From Alphaproteobacteria bacterium (lineage in GTDB: Bacteria > Pseudomonadota > Alphaproteobacteria > Puniceispirillales > Puniceispirillaceae), in assembly GCA_022425485.1 (NCBI GenBank), contig JAKMFL010000060.1, positions 62,001 through 126,000 on the forward strand: DNA of 64,000 nucleotides. Direction: 5' to 3'. The notes below the pieces were generated by a model, which was not told the origin of the DNA, searched no databases, and was given only the letters and a program-made list of their open reading frames with translations. Shown piece after piece: positions 37,801 through 47,100 of the stretch. The position numbers and the translations under genes were made by a program. Positions within the stretch are counted from its first letter, which is position 1, and every line of letters starts with the position of its first letter.

Positions 37801-37851
37801 TACCGCTTGGTGGCTATTGCGGTTTGCTCGGATATTTGTCTTTCTTGCCAT
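34813..37851 (-). CDS. soxA: Sarcosine oxidase alpha subunit
   Basis: 1012 residues, normal for the heterotetrameric enzyme. An N-terminal ferredoxin-like region (FTFDGRTYQGCRGDTLASALLANNV) lacks a full 2Fe-2S cysteine set, as in other SoxA. The NAD-binding domain follows with DIVVVGGGLAGLNAALQAANSG (about 177-198), then a hinge and a C-terminal GcvT-like THF domain from about residue 610. The subunit binds NAD and folate and transfers the sarcosine methyl carbon to THF as methylene-THF. It starts 8 bases after soxD. Confidence 0.95.
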   Translation of the reverse strand: MARKTNIRANRNSHQAVSIDSHAPISFTFDGRTYQGCRGDTLASALLANNVHLTGRSFKYHRPRGIMAAGAEEPNALVGIGVGGRIEPNIKATQIELYDGLVAVSQNRFPSLKLDMGEINSVFSRFFPAGFYYKTFMWPASFWMGYEHIIRRAAGLGKASDTHQDPDRYEKRHAHFDIVVVGGGLAGLNAALQAANSGQRVLLAEDQHQCGGWLRSCDDIAIDGMAGHEWADKTALHLAEMENVTLLPRTTCFGYGDHNFLTLAERVTDHLAEKPAHLPRMRLWKVRARQVILATGAIERPLVFAGNDLPGVMLASAAQTYLNQYGVLAGGRGILTTNNDAAWHSAFALHEAGCLITAIVDTRENPAPAVLKQAAALGIQTRLGAGIIAAHGRLHIARVEIAPLTKTGDALAGEAEHFDCDLVLMSGGMNPVVHLHSQSRGKLKWDERTYCFRPSTSHEATQSVGACNGSFEPSRGIKEANAAALKAVKANGGAAEALDLPDIIARKINYTPMPIWQIPSGLPAGQGGKAFVDFQNDVTASDIQLAVREGYHSVEHVKRYTTTGMATDQGKTSNINALGILARERNAEIPAVGTTTFRMPYTPTSIGMIAGRDIGGLFDPVRVTPMDKWHREAGAKFEHVGQWMRAWYYPQKGESMEEAVHREVRAARQTAGLLDASTLGKIDIKGPDAAEFLNRIYTNSWLKLGVGNCRYGLMCKDDGMVMDDGVTTRLADDHFHMTTTTGGAAGVLDWLEEWQQTEWPELKVYLTSVTEQWAVATLSGPAAQEILNAAGTDIPLNNEGFRFMSMREGHVSGLPARIYRISFTGELSYEINVPARYGMALWTTLMRAGKTFGITPYGTEAMHVLRGEKGFIIVGQETDGTVTPHDLGMSWIVSDKKPDFIGKRALARQAMQASDRKQLVGLKTKDPKQVIPEGAHATLDPDQPPPVDMLGHVTSSYFSPNLGHSVAMALLRAGHTRMGQTVYFPMLDGSPPIEATITDTRFYDPKGERLNG

Positions 37852-37859
37852 CCCCGTAC

Positions 37860-38240
37860 TTACCTTTTTGATGTGGATGTTTTGCGTGTCTTTTGCGGGA
37901 TATTTCTGGCGGCTGCTTCGGCTGGGCTTTGGCGGCGCCAGCTTGCCTCATAGGCAGCCCGTCCAGCCTTAGTAGAGGGTTTCGCGCCCATCGGATACAC
38001 CTCCAGAATCTGGTGGCTGACCGTATCGCGTGCGACATTAAACCATCTGCGGCATCCGGCACTATGGCGCCAGCGCTCTAGGAACAGGCCTTTTGGATTA
38101 TCGCGGTAGAACAAATAATCAGCGAAATCCTTGTCGCTAATTGGATTATCGGCTAGCGGCCTTGCAATATGCGCCTCGCCGCCGCAGCCAAATTCTTCTT
38201 CATCTCTTAACCCGCAATAGGGGCATTTAATTTCCAGCAT
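37860..38240 (-). CDS. soxD: Sarcosine oxidase delta subunit
   Basis: 126 residues. The zinc site expected from known SoxD structures is present at the same positions: Cys6, Cys9, His59 and Cys63 (CPYC at the N-terminus and HSAGC further on). The body matches the family (EFGCGGEAHIARP, WRHSAGCRRWFNVARDTVSHQI). The C-terminus is about 25 residues longer than common SoxD and ends in a basic tail (TRKTSTSKR). Confidence 0.95.
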   Translation of the reverse strand: MLEIKCPYCGLRDEEEFGCGGEAHIARPLADNPISDKDFADYLFYRDNPKGLFLERWRHSAGCRRWFNVARDTVSHQILEVYPMGAKPSTKAGRAAYEASWRRQSPAEAAARNIPQKTRKTSTSKR

Positions 38241-38294
38241 CTTTTTTTACACTCTCAAAGAATAATCTAAATTCGGCCTCTCATCTATAGAGGG

Positions 38295-39593
38295 TTAATG
38301 GGCTACCCCTGCCGCACCATGCTCATCAATCAGTAAACCTGTCTCAAAACGGCTCAATGCATAAGGGGCTGCAATGTCATTAGGCCGGTCATTGGCGATG
38401 AGGTCAGCAAATACATGGCCTGAACCCGGTGTGGCTTTAAAGCCGCCAGTCCCCCAACCGCAATTGAAATATAAGCCATCAATATCGGTGCGCGATATAA
38501 TGGGTGAGGCATCTGGGCACGTGTCAACAATGCCGCCCCAATGGCGTAACATACGCAAACGCGATAAAACTGGGAATAGCTCTACCGCAGCAGCTAGCAT
38601 ATGTTCTGGCACTGGAAAGGAGCCGCGCTGGGCATAAGAGTTATATTTGTCTACGCCTGCCCCCAGCACCATCTCGCCCTTGTCAGATTGGCTGATATAC
38701 ATATGCACAGCGTTAGACATGATAACCGTATCCAAAATCGGTTTTATAGGCTCTGACACCAGCGCCTGTAAGGGGCGGCTGGCAATCGGCATTCGAATAC
38801 CAGCCATATCGGCAAGTATCGAGGAATGCCCTGCAACCACACAGCCAACTTTGCGGCTTTTTATCAGCCCCTTTGTGGTTTCAACACCGACAATGCGCCG
38901 TCCTTGCCTGCGCAGGCCAGTCACTTCACAATTTTGGATAATATCCACGCCCATATCATCAGCGGCTCTGGCATAGCCCCATGCCACCGCATCATGACGC
39001 GCTGTTCCGCCCCGTTTTTGCAGAAAACCGCCCATCACCGGATAGCGGATATTTTGATCCATATTCATAATGGGAACAAATTTTTTGATTTCTTCTGGGG
39101 ACAGAATATCGGAATCGATACCGTTCAGGCGGATAGCATGCACCCGCCGCGACATTTCTTTTAGCTCATGTTCAGAATGGGCAATGGTCAGAACGCCGCG
39201 CTGGCTGAACATGATGTTAAAGTTCAGGTCTTGCGCCAACCCCTCCCATAATTTCATTGCATGCTCATAGATAGAGGCACTTTCATCCCACAGATAGTTA
39301 GAGCGAATAATCGTGGTGTTCCGGCCCGTATTACCGCCGCCTAGCCAGCCTTTTTCAATAACGGCTATATTGGTCATATTATGCACTGAGGCTAAATAAT
39401 AGGCGGTAGCAAGGCCATGTCCGCCGCCACCAATAATTATCGCATCATATTCTGCCTTAGGTTCTGCATGTCGCCATGCTTGTTGCCAGCCTTGATGATA
39501 ATTTCTAGCCTGACGCGCCAGTGAAAATATCGAATAGTGTTTTTTCCTATCACGCAAGGCGCGCACGCCTCTATCGATATTTGATTCTGCCAT
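38295..39593 (-). CDS. soxB: Sarcosine oxidase beta subunit
   Basis: 432 residues. The FAD domain starts [21 protein letters not shown] (49-69), then [21 protein letters not shown], a SoxB hallmark. The C-terminal [17 protein letters not shown] and [16 protein letters not shown] are also diagnostic. SoxB holds the active site where sarcosine is oxidised, with FAD and a covalent FMN at the interface with SoxA. It is first in the soxBDAG operon and divergent from the M20 gene across 295 bases. Confidence 0.96.
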   Translation of the reverse strand: MAESNIDRGVRALRDRKKHYSIFSLARQARNYHQGWQQAWRHAEPKAEYDAIIIGGGGHGLATAYYLASVHNMTNIAVIEKGWLGGGNTGRNTTIIRSNYLWDESASIYEHAMKLWEGLAQDLNFNIMFSQRGVLTIAHSEHELKEMSRRVHAIRLNGIDSDILSPEEIKKFVPIMNMDQNIRYPVMGGFLQKRGGTARHDAVAWGYARAADDMGVDIIQNCEVTGLRRQGRRIVGVETTKGLIKSRKVGCVVAGHSSILADMAGIRMPIASRPLQALVSEPIKPILDTVIMSNAVHMYISQSDKGEMVLGAGVDKYNSYAQRGSFPVPEHMLAAAVELFPVLSRLRMLRHWGGIVDTCPDASPIISRTDIDGLYFNCGWGTGGFKATPGSGHVFADLIANDRPNDIAAPYALSRFETGLLIDEHGAAGVAH

Positions 39594-39626
39594 CTTCGTC
39601 TCTCTATCCTACTTCACCAGCCCTAT

Positions 39627-39671
39627 CCTATAACGGGCTGGCCTATAACGGGCTAGCTTATAACGGGCCAG
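39627..39671. repeat. 15-bp tandem repeat (3 copies) upstream of soxB
   Basis: CCTATAACGGGCTGG (39627), CCTATAACGGGCTAG (39642) and CTTATAACGGGCCAG (39657). It lies 34 bases upstream of the soxB start codon in the divergent soxB/M20 gap. The rest of the gap holds a small TCACC/GGTGA inverted repeat (39721-39736) and no gene. Confidence 0.85.
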
Positions 39672-39888
39672 TTTCCTACATGTTAACCTAACGATTTTCG
39701 AAACTCTGTCCAAGATAGCATCACCTCATAGGGTGAAAAAACCTGTCTTGCTTTCGACTTCACTTGGTGTTTGGTCGACATCTGCTTGTTGCTGGCCTAT
39801 CTTATCAAGGGTGATATACTTAGATGAGGCCTTTTACGATTTAAGTAAACAGGCCGTTATATAGGCTTTATGCGTTAAAGGAATGAAG

Positions 39889-41058
39889 ATGGCTATCATT
39901 AACCGAATTGCTGATTTTCATGGGGAAATGACGGCGTGGCGGCAGACGCTGCATGCGCATCCCGAATTAGGCTATGAGGAAGTCTGGACATCTGATTTTA
40001 TTGCTGAAAAGCTCGCTAGTTTTGGTATCGAGGTGCATCGCGGCCTTGCTAAAACTGGGGTAGTTGGTGTGTTAAAGGGGCGTGAAGATACGGGCAGGAA
40101 AATAGCCTTGCGTGCAGATATGGACGCGCTGCCAATGCCAGAAGCAAATGCATTTGACTACAAATCCACCAGCGCAGGACGGATGCATGCATGTGGACAT
40201 GATGGACATATGGCGATGCTGTTGGGTGCGGCACGATATCTGTCTGAAACCCGCCAGTTTGACGGTACAGTCTATTTTTATTTCCAACCTGCCGAAGAAG
40301 GTGGGGCAGGGGCTAAGACGATGATGGATGAAGGGCTGTTTGATAAATTTGATGCAGATAGTGTTTGGGGTATGCATAATTGGCCGGGCCTAGAAGAAGG
40401 GCATATCGCGGTTTCCAGCGGCGCTTGTATGGCCAGTGCTGACCATTTCCATATCGCTATCCGGGGCTGTGGTAGCCATGCTGCGATGCCGCATCAATCT
40501 GTTGATCCCGTGCTAGCTTCTGCAGCGATTATCCAGTCTTTACAATCTATTGTCGCGCGGCAAACCAATCCAGTTGATAGTGCGGTGGTATCGATTACGA
40601 TGGTAAATGGGGGCAGCGCTTTCAATGTTATTCCAGATAGTGTAGAGCTCGGCGGAACGGCACGTGCTATCCTGCCGGAAACGCGCGAACGAACCGAAGA
40701 AAATTTACGGAAAATTGTTAACGCGCTTGCGACGGCACATGGCTGTGAGGCAGAGATTGACTGGCGTGCAGGCTATCCGCCAACCATTAATCATAAAATA
40801 GAGGCAAATCGCGCGGCTGCGATTGCCAGCGATATTGTGGGGGCAGAAAAGGTGCATATGGATATGCCCCCTTCTATGGCAGCAGAAGATTTTGCCTTTA
40901 TGTTGGAAGCCCGCAAGGGCGCGTATATTTGGCTAGGTGCCGGCCCCGCACAAGAAGGGCGGATGTTGCATAATACTGGCTATGATTTTAATGATTCTAT
41001 CCTGCCCGTTGGCACAAGCTATTGGGTGAAACTGGTCGAAAGCGAGCTTGCAAGCTGA
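39889..41058 (+). CDS. M20 family amidohydrolase (hippurate/N-acyl-amino-acid hydrolase-like)
   Basis: 389 residues. ATG 39889 is preferred because AAAGGA abuts the earlier ATG at 39883. The family metal ligands are visible: HAHPELGYEE, ADMDALPM, MHACGHDGHMAMLLG, QPAEEGGAGAKTMMDEGLF and HNTGYDFND near the end. Such enzymes cleave N-acyl or related amide bonds with two metal ions in the cytoplasm. The substrate is unknown. It overlaps the next small gene by 1 base and lies opposite the sox operon, so a link to nitrogen or osmolyte use is possible but unproven. Confidence 0.9.
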   Translation: MAIINRIADFHGEMTAWRQTLHAHPELGYEEVWTSDFIAEKLASFGIEVHRGLAKTGVVGVLKGREDTGRKIALRADMDALPMPEANAFDYKSTSAGRMHACGHDGHMAMLLGAARYLSETRQFDGTVYFYFQPAEEGGAGAKTMMDEGLFDKFDADSVWGMHNWPGLEEGHIAVSSGACMASADHFHIAIRGCGSHAAMPHQSVDPVLASAAIIQSLQSIVARQTNPVDSAVVSITMVNGGSAFNVIPDSVELGGTARAILPETRERTEENLRKIVNALATAHGCEAEIDWRAGYPPTINHKIEANRAAAIASDIVGAEKVHMDMPPSMAAEDFAFMLEARKGAYIWLGAGPAQEGRMLHNTGYDFNDSILPVGTSYWVKLVESELAS

Positions 41059-41348
41059 TGGCAACGAAAAAAACACATCCGCCCAAAAAGGGCTATAAGG
41101 TAAATATAATTGCCCTGATTATTGCGGCTGTATCGCTGGCTGGAGCCTGTATTGGTAGTGTTTATGTTTGGGAAAAGATGGGGCATGTCGCGTTAGGTTT
41201 TCATGGCTGGGTAGCCTTGATAGCCGGCGCGGTAGGCACCATTGTACTCGGCTGCGGTCTGATGGCGCTTAGCTTTTATTCCAACCGTTCTGGACATGAT
41301 GAGGATGCCTGGACAGATCCTGAAAAGCACCGCGATTTATTCAAATAG
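41058..41348 (+). CDS. Small two-helix membrane protein of unknown function
   Basis: 96 residues from an ATG that overlaps the M20 stop (TGATG), showing coupled translation. A basic N-terminus (ATKKTHPPKKGYK) is followed by two membrane helices (about 17-36 and 47-70) and a polar C-terminus ending in DPEKHRDLFK. I do not recognise a named family. Co-expression with the M20 hydrolase is the only clue to function. Confidence 0.75.
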   Translation: MATKKTHPPKKGYKVNIIALIIAAVSLAGACIGSVYVWEKMGHVALGFHGWVALIAGAVGTIVLGCGLMALSFYSNRSGHDEDAWTDPEKHRDLFK

Positions 41349-41429
41349 ATCAACCTCTTCGGTTTTTTTACCTGAATCAAGCAGATTCAGAACTTGACTC
41401 ATTCTGCGTCTTTTTTATATTCTCAAAAA

Positions 41430-41444
41430 GAACAAAACAAGAAC
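41430..41444. promoter_or_regulatory. Alphaproteobacterial LexA (SOS) box
   Basis: GAACAAAACAAGAAC is GAAC-N7-GAAC, the reverse of the alphaproteobacterial GTTC-N7-GTTC LexA site. It lies 69 bases upstream of imuA, the expected promoter position for the SOS mutagenesis operon. Confidence 0.88.
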
Positions 41445-41512
41445 AAATAAACGCAAATAGAGATAAGGATAGGCTGAGCTAGAGAGGTGTTTTCGGCTCA
41501 GATAGATAGTAA

Positions 41513-42472
41513 ATGCACCCAGTAGGCTTGCAAAAACCATCGAAACATCAAGGCGATAGCTATCTATATGATAGCTGTCTGGATAAGGCTAGCGCCGCTA
41601 CAGCGCAAGAGGCTATATCCACGCCTGAAAAAGCAGACCTCTTTGCCAGTTTGCGCCAGAAGATAGCAAGCCAACAAGGTTCAGATAGGCGCTATCTCGC
41701 AACAAACATTCCTTGTTTTGATAAGGCCTTATCTGGTGGTCTGGCACAGCGCCATGTACATCTGATAACGGCCCCGCATGGGGATGCGGCGGCTAGCGGA
41801 TTTGTGGTAAGTTTATTGCGCGCTCAACAGCAATCTGCTGAGGCGGGTAATAAAGGACAGGCGCCGATTATCTGGTGCAGTCCGCGTTTTAGTGGCCATC
41901 ATGGGCATTTATGCGCCGAAGGGCTGTGGGCAATGGGGATTGATCCTGCCAAAATCATCTTCATCCATGATCCGCATCCAACGCGCCTTCTTTCTGCTTT
42001 TGAAGAAGCATTGAAAACTACAGGGATAGCAGGGGTAGTAGCAGAATATGGCTTGCTTGCTGGCAAATCTGATCAGTGGCTGCGCTGGGCACAACGTTTG
42101 CGCCGCGCCGCACGGGCAGGCGATAGTTTGGGTTTTTTGCTTGGCCCAGCTGCGCCTAGTACTGGCTTTGAAACAGGCTGGTCTATAACCTCTAAGCCTG
42201 CAGATGAAAGCCAGTGCTTGGATTGGCGACCGCGCTGGTCTGCTGCGTTACTAAAAAGCCGCAAAGGTAGCCTAGCTAGCGCAGATATTTGCTACTGCCC
42301 AGTATCTGGCCAGCTGCGCCTTATCGAAGATACTACTGCCGCACCGCAAGCCAGCCTGCCTTTTACGCATCAGGTTCATAAACCTATTTCTGGGACTGTT
42401 TCTGGGGCTACTTCTAGAACTATTTCTGGCGATAACCAGTTGCCATCTTATCTGCATCACGCTGCCAGCTAG
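41513..42472 (+). CDS. imuA: SOS mutagenesis protein ImuA
   Basis: 319 residues with a RecA/SulA-like core. FDKALSGGLAQRHVHLITAP (about 69-88) is the recognisable ImuA start of the domain, followed by WCSPRFSGHHGHLCAEGLWAMGIDPAKIIFI. ImuA works with ImuB and DnaE2 in damage-induced translesion synthesis. The gene is first in an operon behind a LexA box. The C-terminal 25 residues are a repetitive Ser/Gly/Thr stretch coded by a 12-base repeat, so they are probably not part of the fold. Confidence 0.88.
   Translation: MHPVGLQKPSKHQGDSYLYDSCLDKASAATAQEAISTPEKADLFASLRQKIASQQGSDRRYLATNIPCFDKALSGGLAQRHVHLITAPHGDAAASGFVVSLLRAQQQSAEAGNKGQAPIIWCSPRFSGHHGHLCAEGLWAMGIDPAKIIFIHDPHPTRLLSAFEEALKTTGIAGVVAEYGLLAGKSDQWLRWAQRLRRAARAGDSLGFLLGPAAPSTGFETGWSITSKPADESQCLDWRPRWSAALLKSRKGSLASADICYCPVSGQLRLIEDTTAAPQASLPFTHQVHKPISGTVSGATSRTISGDNQLPSYLHHAAS
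42389..42436 (+). repeat. Degenerate 12-bp in-frame repeat at the 3' end of imuA
   Basis: Four units beginning TCTGG or TCTAG start at 42389, 42401, 42413 and 42425, encoding S-G-T-V, S-G-A-T, S-R-T-I and S-G-D-N. Confidence 0.6.
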
Positions 42473-42481
42473 GGTGATGTT

Positions 42482-44167
42482 ATGGATACAAACCCTCTTG
42501 CCCATCATAGTCGAAATGCCTCTATTGAAAAATCGTATAGACGGGGTGCGCCGCGCCGTGAATATCTATATATCTATCTGCCAGATTTACCTGTGCGCCA
42601 GATATGTATCCAAAAAGGCTGGCATATGGACAGGCCAGTGGCGCTGTATCGCCGCCGCCAGCATACGGACAGGCTTGTCCATCTCTCTAATGCGGCTAGA
42701 AAAGCAGGGTTATCAGCGGGTATGGGGGTGGCTGATGCGCGTGCGCGTGTGCCGGATATTCTGCTAAGCGAATCTGCTCCAGAGCAAACCCGCAACACGC
42801 TAGAAAAATTGGCTAGATGGGCATGGCGCTATAGTCCCAGAACAGGCATTGATACTACAGGCATTGATACTACAGGCATTGATACCACCGGCACAGATAA
42901 TATAGGCACCGATAATATAGGTATCTGGATAGATGTAAGCGGGGCAAGCCATCTGCATGGCGGGATGGATGCTATTATCGCGGATATCAAAAAGCGCCTA
43001 GAGCCAAGCCAGATACAAGTATATTGCGCGGCGGCGCCTTATTTTGCAGGCGCACGTGCACTCGCACAATATCACCCACAGGCAGCAGACGGTCTGGTTA
43101 TGCTTTCTTCGCGCGCGCATTTGATGCAGATGCTATCAGACTTGCCGCTTGCTGCTTTGTTGTTGGAGGATCAAATGCTACAAGCCCTCTCGCAAGCTGG
43201 GCTGCGCCGCCTGCATCATCTGCAGCCTCTATCTTATGCGCAGCTTGCTATCCGCTTTGGCCCAGAATTTGTGCAAAAATGGGCCGTGCTTTCTGGCAAT
43301 CGTGATTTCGCGCCAGCCCCTATTAAAGCCCCGCCAGCTTTGTGCGTTAGCCTATCTTGGCCAGAACCACTAGCAGGGGCAGATGCCCTGCAGCAGATGA
43401 TAGAACAGCTTATACAAGAAATAGCCAATTTGCTGTTAGAAGCCGAAATGGCAGCAAGTTGTTTTGAGCTAGGCTGGCAACGCAGTGACGGCCAGATTGG
43501 CCGGCTATATTTCAACCTATCACGCCCGGGGCGAAACAGCGATATTCTGAAACGCTTGCTCGCTGATGCAGCGACACGGATAGAGGCTGAATTTGGTATT
43601 GATTATAGCTGGTTACAGGCACATAAGCTGGCAGCAGAGCTTCCGCGAACAGGGCTTTTAGGTGTAGAGCCATGCCATCTGCAAGGCCAGCATATCGACC
43701 ATGTGCTGGATATATTGGCAGCTAAGCTGGGCGCAGATAAGGTGCGGCGTGTTACCTATAATTCCAGCTGGCAAGTCAGCGATTCTATGGCCTATCAACG
43801 GCTCGCAGATGCCTATGATGTTCCTGCCCGCGACAGCAATAGCTGGCCCGCCCCCGCCCCCGCCAGCCTAACCCCGCCGCGCCCGATAAGATTGTTTGAG
43901 CCAGCAGAGCCAGTGCATGTTGTCGCCTTGCTTCCCGATCACCCGCCAGCAATGCTTAGATGGCGTAAAAAAAACTGGCAGATAGGCCGCGCAACGGGGC
44001 CAGAACGCATCGGGCCGCGCTGGTGGGATGCAGCGCATAAAGGGATTAAGACACGCGATTATTACCGCGTTGAGACCAATTCTGGCATGCGGTTATGGGT
44101 GTATCGTGAAGGCTTGCCAGAACGTGGTGAAGCTGTTCAATGGTTTGTGCATGGATGTTTTTCATGA
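42482..44167 (+). CDS. imuB: ImuB, inactive Y-family polymerase homologue of the mutasome
   Basis: 561 residues. The Y-family fold is recognisable (EYLYIYLPDLPVRQICIQKG at the N-terminus, RRRQHTDRLVHLSNAARKAGLSAGM), but the catalytic acidic residues of active Y-family enzymes are absent: the first motif reads LPDLPV rather than D-M-D. That is normal for ImuB, which acts as a hub joining ImuA, DnaE2 and the beta clamp. Residues 122-146 are five pentapeptides (GIDTT x3, GTDNI x2) encoded by a 15-base repeat, inserted just before the conserved GIWIDVSGASHLHGG strand. It ends in a 4-base overlap with dnaE2. Confidence 0.92.
   Translation: MDTNPLAHHSRNASIEKSYRRGAPRREYLYIYLPDLPVRQICIQKGWHMDRPVALYRRRQHTDRLVHLSNAARKAGLSAGMGVADARARVPDILLSESAPEQTRNTLEKLARWAWRYSPRTGIDTTGIDTTGIDTTGTDNIGTDNIGIWIDVSGASHLHGGMDAIIADIKKRLEPSQIQVYCAAAPYFAGARALAQYHPQAADGLVMLSSRAHLMQMLSDLPLAALLLEDQMLQALSQAGLRRLHHLQPLSYAQLAIRFGPEFVQKWAVLSGNRDFAPAPIKAPPALCVSLSWPEPLAGADALQQMIEQLIQEIANLLLEAEMAASCFELGWQRSDGQIGRLYFNLSRPGRNSDILKRLLADAATRIEAEFGIDYSWLQAHKLAAELPRTGLLGVEPCHLQGQHIDHVLDILAAKLGADKVRRVTYNSSWQVSDSMAYQRLADAYDVPARDSNSWPAPAPASLTPPRPIRLFEPAEPVHVVALLPDHPPAMLRWRKKNWQIGRATGPERIGPRWWDAAHKGIKTRDYYRVETNSGMRLWVYREGLPERGEAVQWFVHGCFS
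42845..42919 (+). repeat. 15-bp in-frame tandem repeat (5 copies) inside imuB
   Basis: Units start at 42845, 42860, 42875, 42890 and 42905. The first two are identical (GGCATTGATACTACA), the third differs at the end, and the last two form a second subtype. They encode GIDTT three times and GTDNI twice. Confidence 0.92.
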
Positions 44168-47100
44168 CAGGTAAAGTTTCACAATATCTGCCTCAAAGCC
44201 TGCTTGGCTGCCAGACTAATTTCAGCTTTTTGCAGGGCGCCTCGCACCCTGAAGAGGTCATGCAAACAGCTGCGGTTTATGGCTGGCAGGCGATAGGAAT
44301 TGCTGATCTATTTAGTGTTGGTGGGCTGGTGCGTGCATGGTCAGCTGCCAGAGATATTGGCTATGAAAACGCTAGTAATGACAAACAAAACCTAGCCCCG
44401 CCGCGCCTTATTTCTGGGGCCAGAATATCTTTGCGCGATGGCGGTGATGTAATGATTTTTGTACGTAGCCTTGATGGGTATGAATCGCTGTGCCAATGGC
44501 TAAGTGCAGCGATGATGCGAAGTGGCCATCACCAGCGTGAAACACCTGATTTATATATCAGCGATCTCTCACGTCTATCGGCTGAGACCTGCCTTATCAC
44601 GATACCGCCTATAGCCATAGATACAGCATGGCAAGAGCAGGCCCGCGCCATTGCCCAAATTGCCAAGGGGCGTGTTTATGCTGGTGGCTATCTGATGCGT
44701 GATGGTTGTGATGAAGAAAGGCTCTATCAGCTTAAACATCAGGCAGAAGCAGACACACTTGAATTTATAGCTCTTGGCGAAGTGCTGTATCATGATCCCG
44801 CGCGCCGGCCACTAGCAGATGTGTTGCAGTGTATTCGCCAGAAAACAACGCTAGCAGAAGCTGGGCGTGCTATCTCGGCCAATGCAGAACGCCATTTGTT
44901 AAGCCGAGAAGAAATGGCGCGGCGCTGGCATGGGTTTGAGGCGGCATTGCAGGCAGCAGATGCGCTGGCAGATAGTTGTGAGTTTTGCTTGGAGCATATC
45001 TCCTATGCTTATCCAGAGCATGATAATAGCCGTCCTTCAAAGGCTATATCAGAAGGCAGGCGAAGAGGGCGCACTGCATTTGAAGAGCTGGCATGGCAAA
45101 CCGAAAAAGGTAGCCATAAACGCTATCCTGATGGCGTGCCAGAAAAGGTGAAAGCTTATCTAGAGCGTGAATTAGTTTTGGTGAAAAAGCTAAATTATGC
45201 GCCTTTTTTTCTAACTGTTTTTGAGATTGTACGCTTTGCTAGAAGCCGCAATATCTTATGTCAGGGACGCGGCTCTGCAGCTAATTCGGCGATTTGCTAT
45301 TGTTTATTTATCACGTCAGTTGACCCAGAACGCTCTGAGCCATTATTTGAGCGTTTTATCAGTGAAGCCCGTGATGAGCCACCTGATATTGATGTGGATT
45401 TTGAACATAATCGGCGTGAAGAAGTTATCCAATATATTTATCACCGCTATGGCCGGCACCGCGCTGGGCTCGTATCCGCTGTCATTACCTATCGATGGCG
45501 CAGCGCTCTGGTAGAAACAGCTAAAGCCTTTGGCCTTAGCCGGGATGTACAGCGTGCGCTATCCGCCCAAGTATGGCGCGGCAATGAAAATGGCATTGAT
45601 TATAAGTCTCTTCAGGCAGCTGGGGTAGACAGACAAGATCCCAGCTTGAAACAAATATTGCTGCTGGCACGCCAACTCTATGGATTTCCGCGTCATCTCT
45701 CGCAGCATTCTGGTGGGTTTGTCATTGTGCGTGACCGCTTGGATAAGATCTGTGTTATCCGGCCAGCAGCGATGCAGGGGCGCAGTATTATTGAATGGGA
45801 CAAGGATGATATTGACGCGCTAGGCTTGCTGAAAATTGATGTGTTGGCTTTGGGTATGCTCAGCTGCCTTGCAGGTGCTTTTCAATTGATGCAGCAGCAT
45901 TATTACCGCCGTTTGAGCTTGGCCAGTATCCCGCCAGAAGATAAACAAACCTATGATATGTTATGCAGGGGCGAGTCTGTTGGGGTCTTTCAGGTGGAAT
46001 CGCGTGCCCAAATGGCTATGTTGCCACGTTTGCAGCCCCGCTCTTTTCATGACCTAGTCATACAGGTAGCCATCGTTCGTCCCGGTCCTATCCAAGGCGA
46101 TATGGTGCATCCCTATTTGCGCAGACGTGCCGGGCTAGAGCATGTCAGCTATCCATCTGAGGCGTTGCGTGCTGTGTTGGAGCGCACTTTGGGCGTACCT
46201 TTATTTCAGGAACAGGCGATGAAAATTGCTATTGTTGGTGCTGGTTTCAGCGGTGCTGATGCGGATCGGCTGCGCCGCGCTATGGCCACTTTCCGTAAGA
46301 ATGGTGATATCCATAAATTTCATGACAAGATGATAAATGGTATGGTGGCGCGGGGCTATAGTGCTGAATTTGCTACGGCCTGTTTCCGCCAAATTGAAGG
46401 GTTTGGCACATATGGATTTCCTGAATCACATGCGGCAAGTTTTGCCTTATTGGTCTATGCTTCAGCTTGGCTGAAATGCCATTATCCAGAGGTTTTTACA
46501 TGTGCATTACTAAATGCCCAGCCAATGGGGTTTTATCGCCCAGCCCAGCTAATAGCGGATGCGAAGCGATCGGGTGTCGAAGTTCGTGCTATTGATATTA
46601 ATGCCTCTGAATGGGATGCCAGCTTAGAGCCAAGCACCCATGGACGGCATGCATTGCGGCTTGGGTTGCGCCTGATTAAGGGCTTGCGAGAGGCAGAGGC
46701 AGCGCGGATTATTGCGTGCCGCGGCAGCGGTTATGACAGCCTTGTTGCAATAGTGCGGCGTGCAGATGTGCCCGTAAAAGCGCTAGAGGTTATCGCGGCC
46801 GCAGATGGTCTGCAATCACTGGGTCTGGATAGCCGCCAAGCCTATTGGCAAATTCGCAAGATGGGACGTATGAAACAAAGAGATCTGCCTCTCTTTGCCT
46901 TTGCAGATAACACAAGCGACGAGGTGTCCGCCATAGAAGAGGAGCTAGCCCCAGCCCCCTTGCCAAAATTAGAAGCAGGCGAAGCGGTTGCACAAGATTA
47001 CGCCCTAACCGGCTTGTCGCTAAAAGCGCATCCGCTGGAATTGCTGGCGCCTGCTTTTACGCGCGATAGGTGGCAAAGCTGTTCGGTGATTACAACCGCA

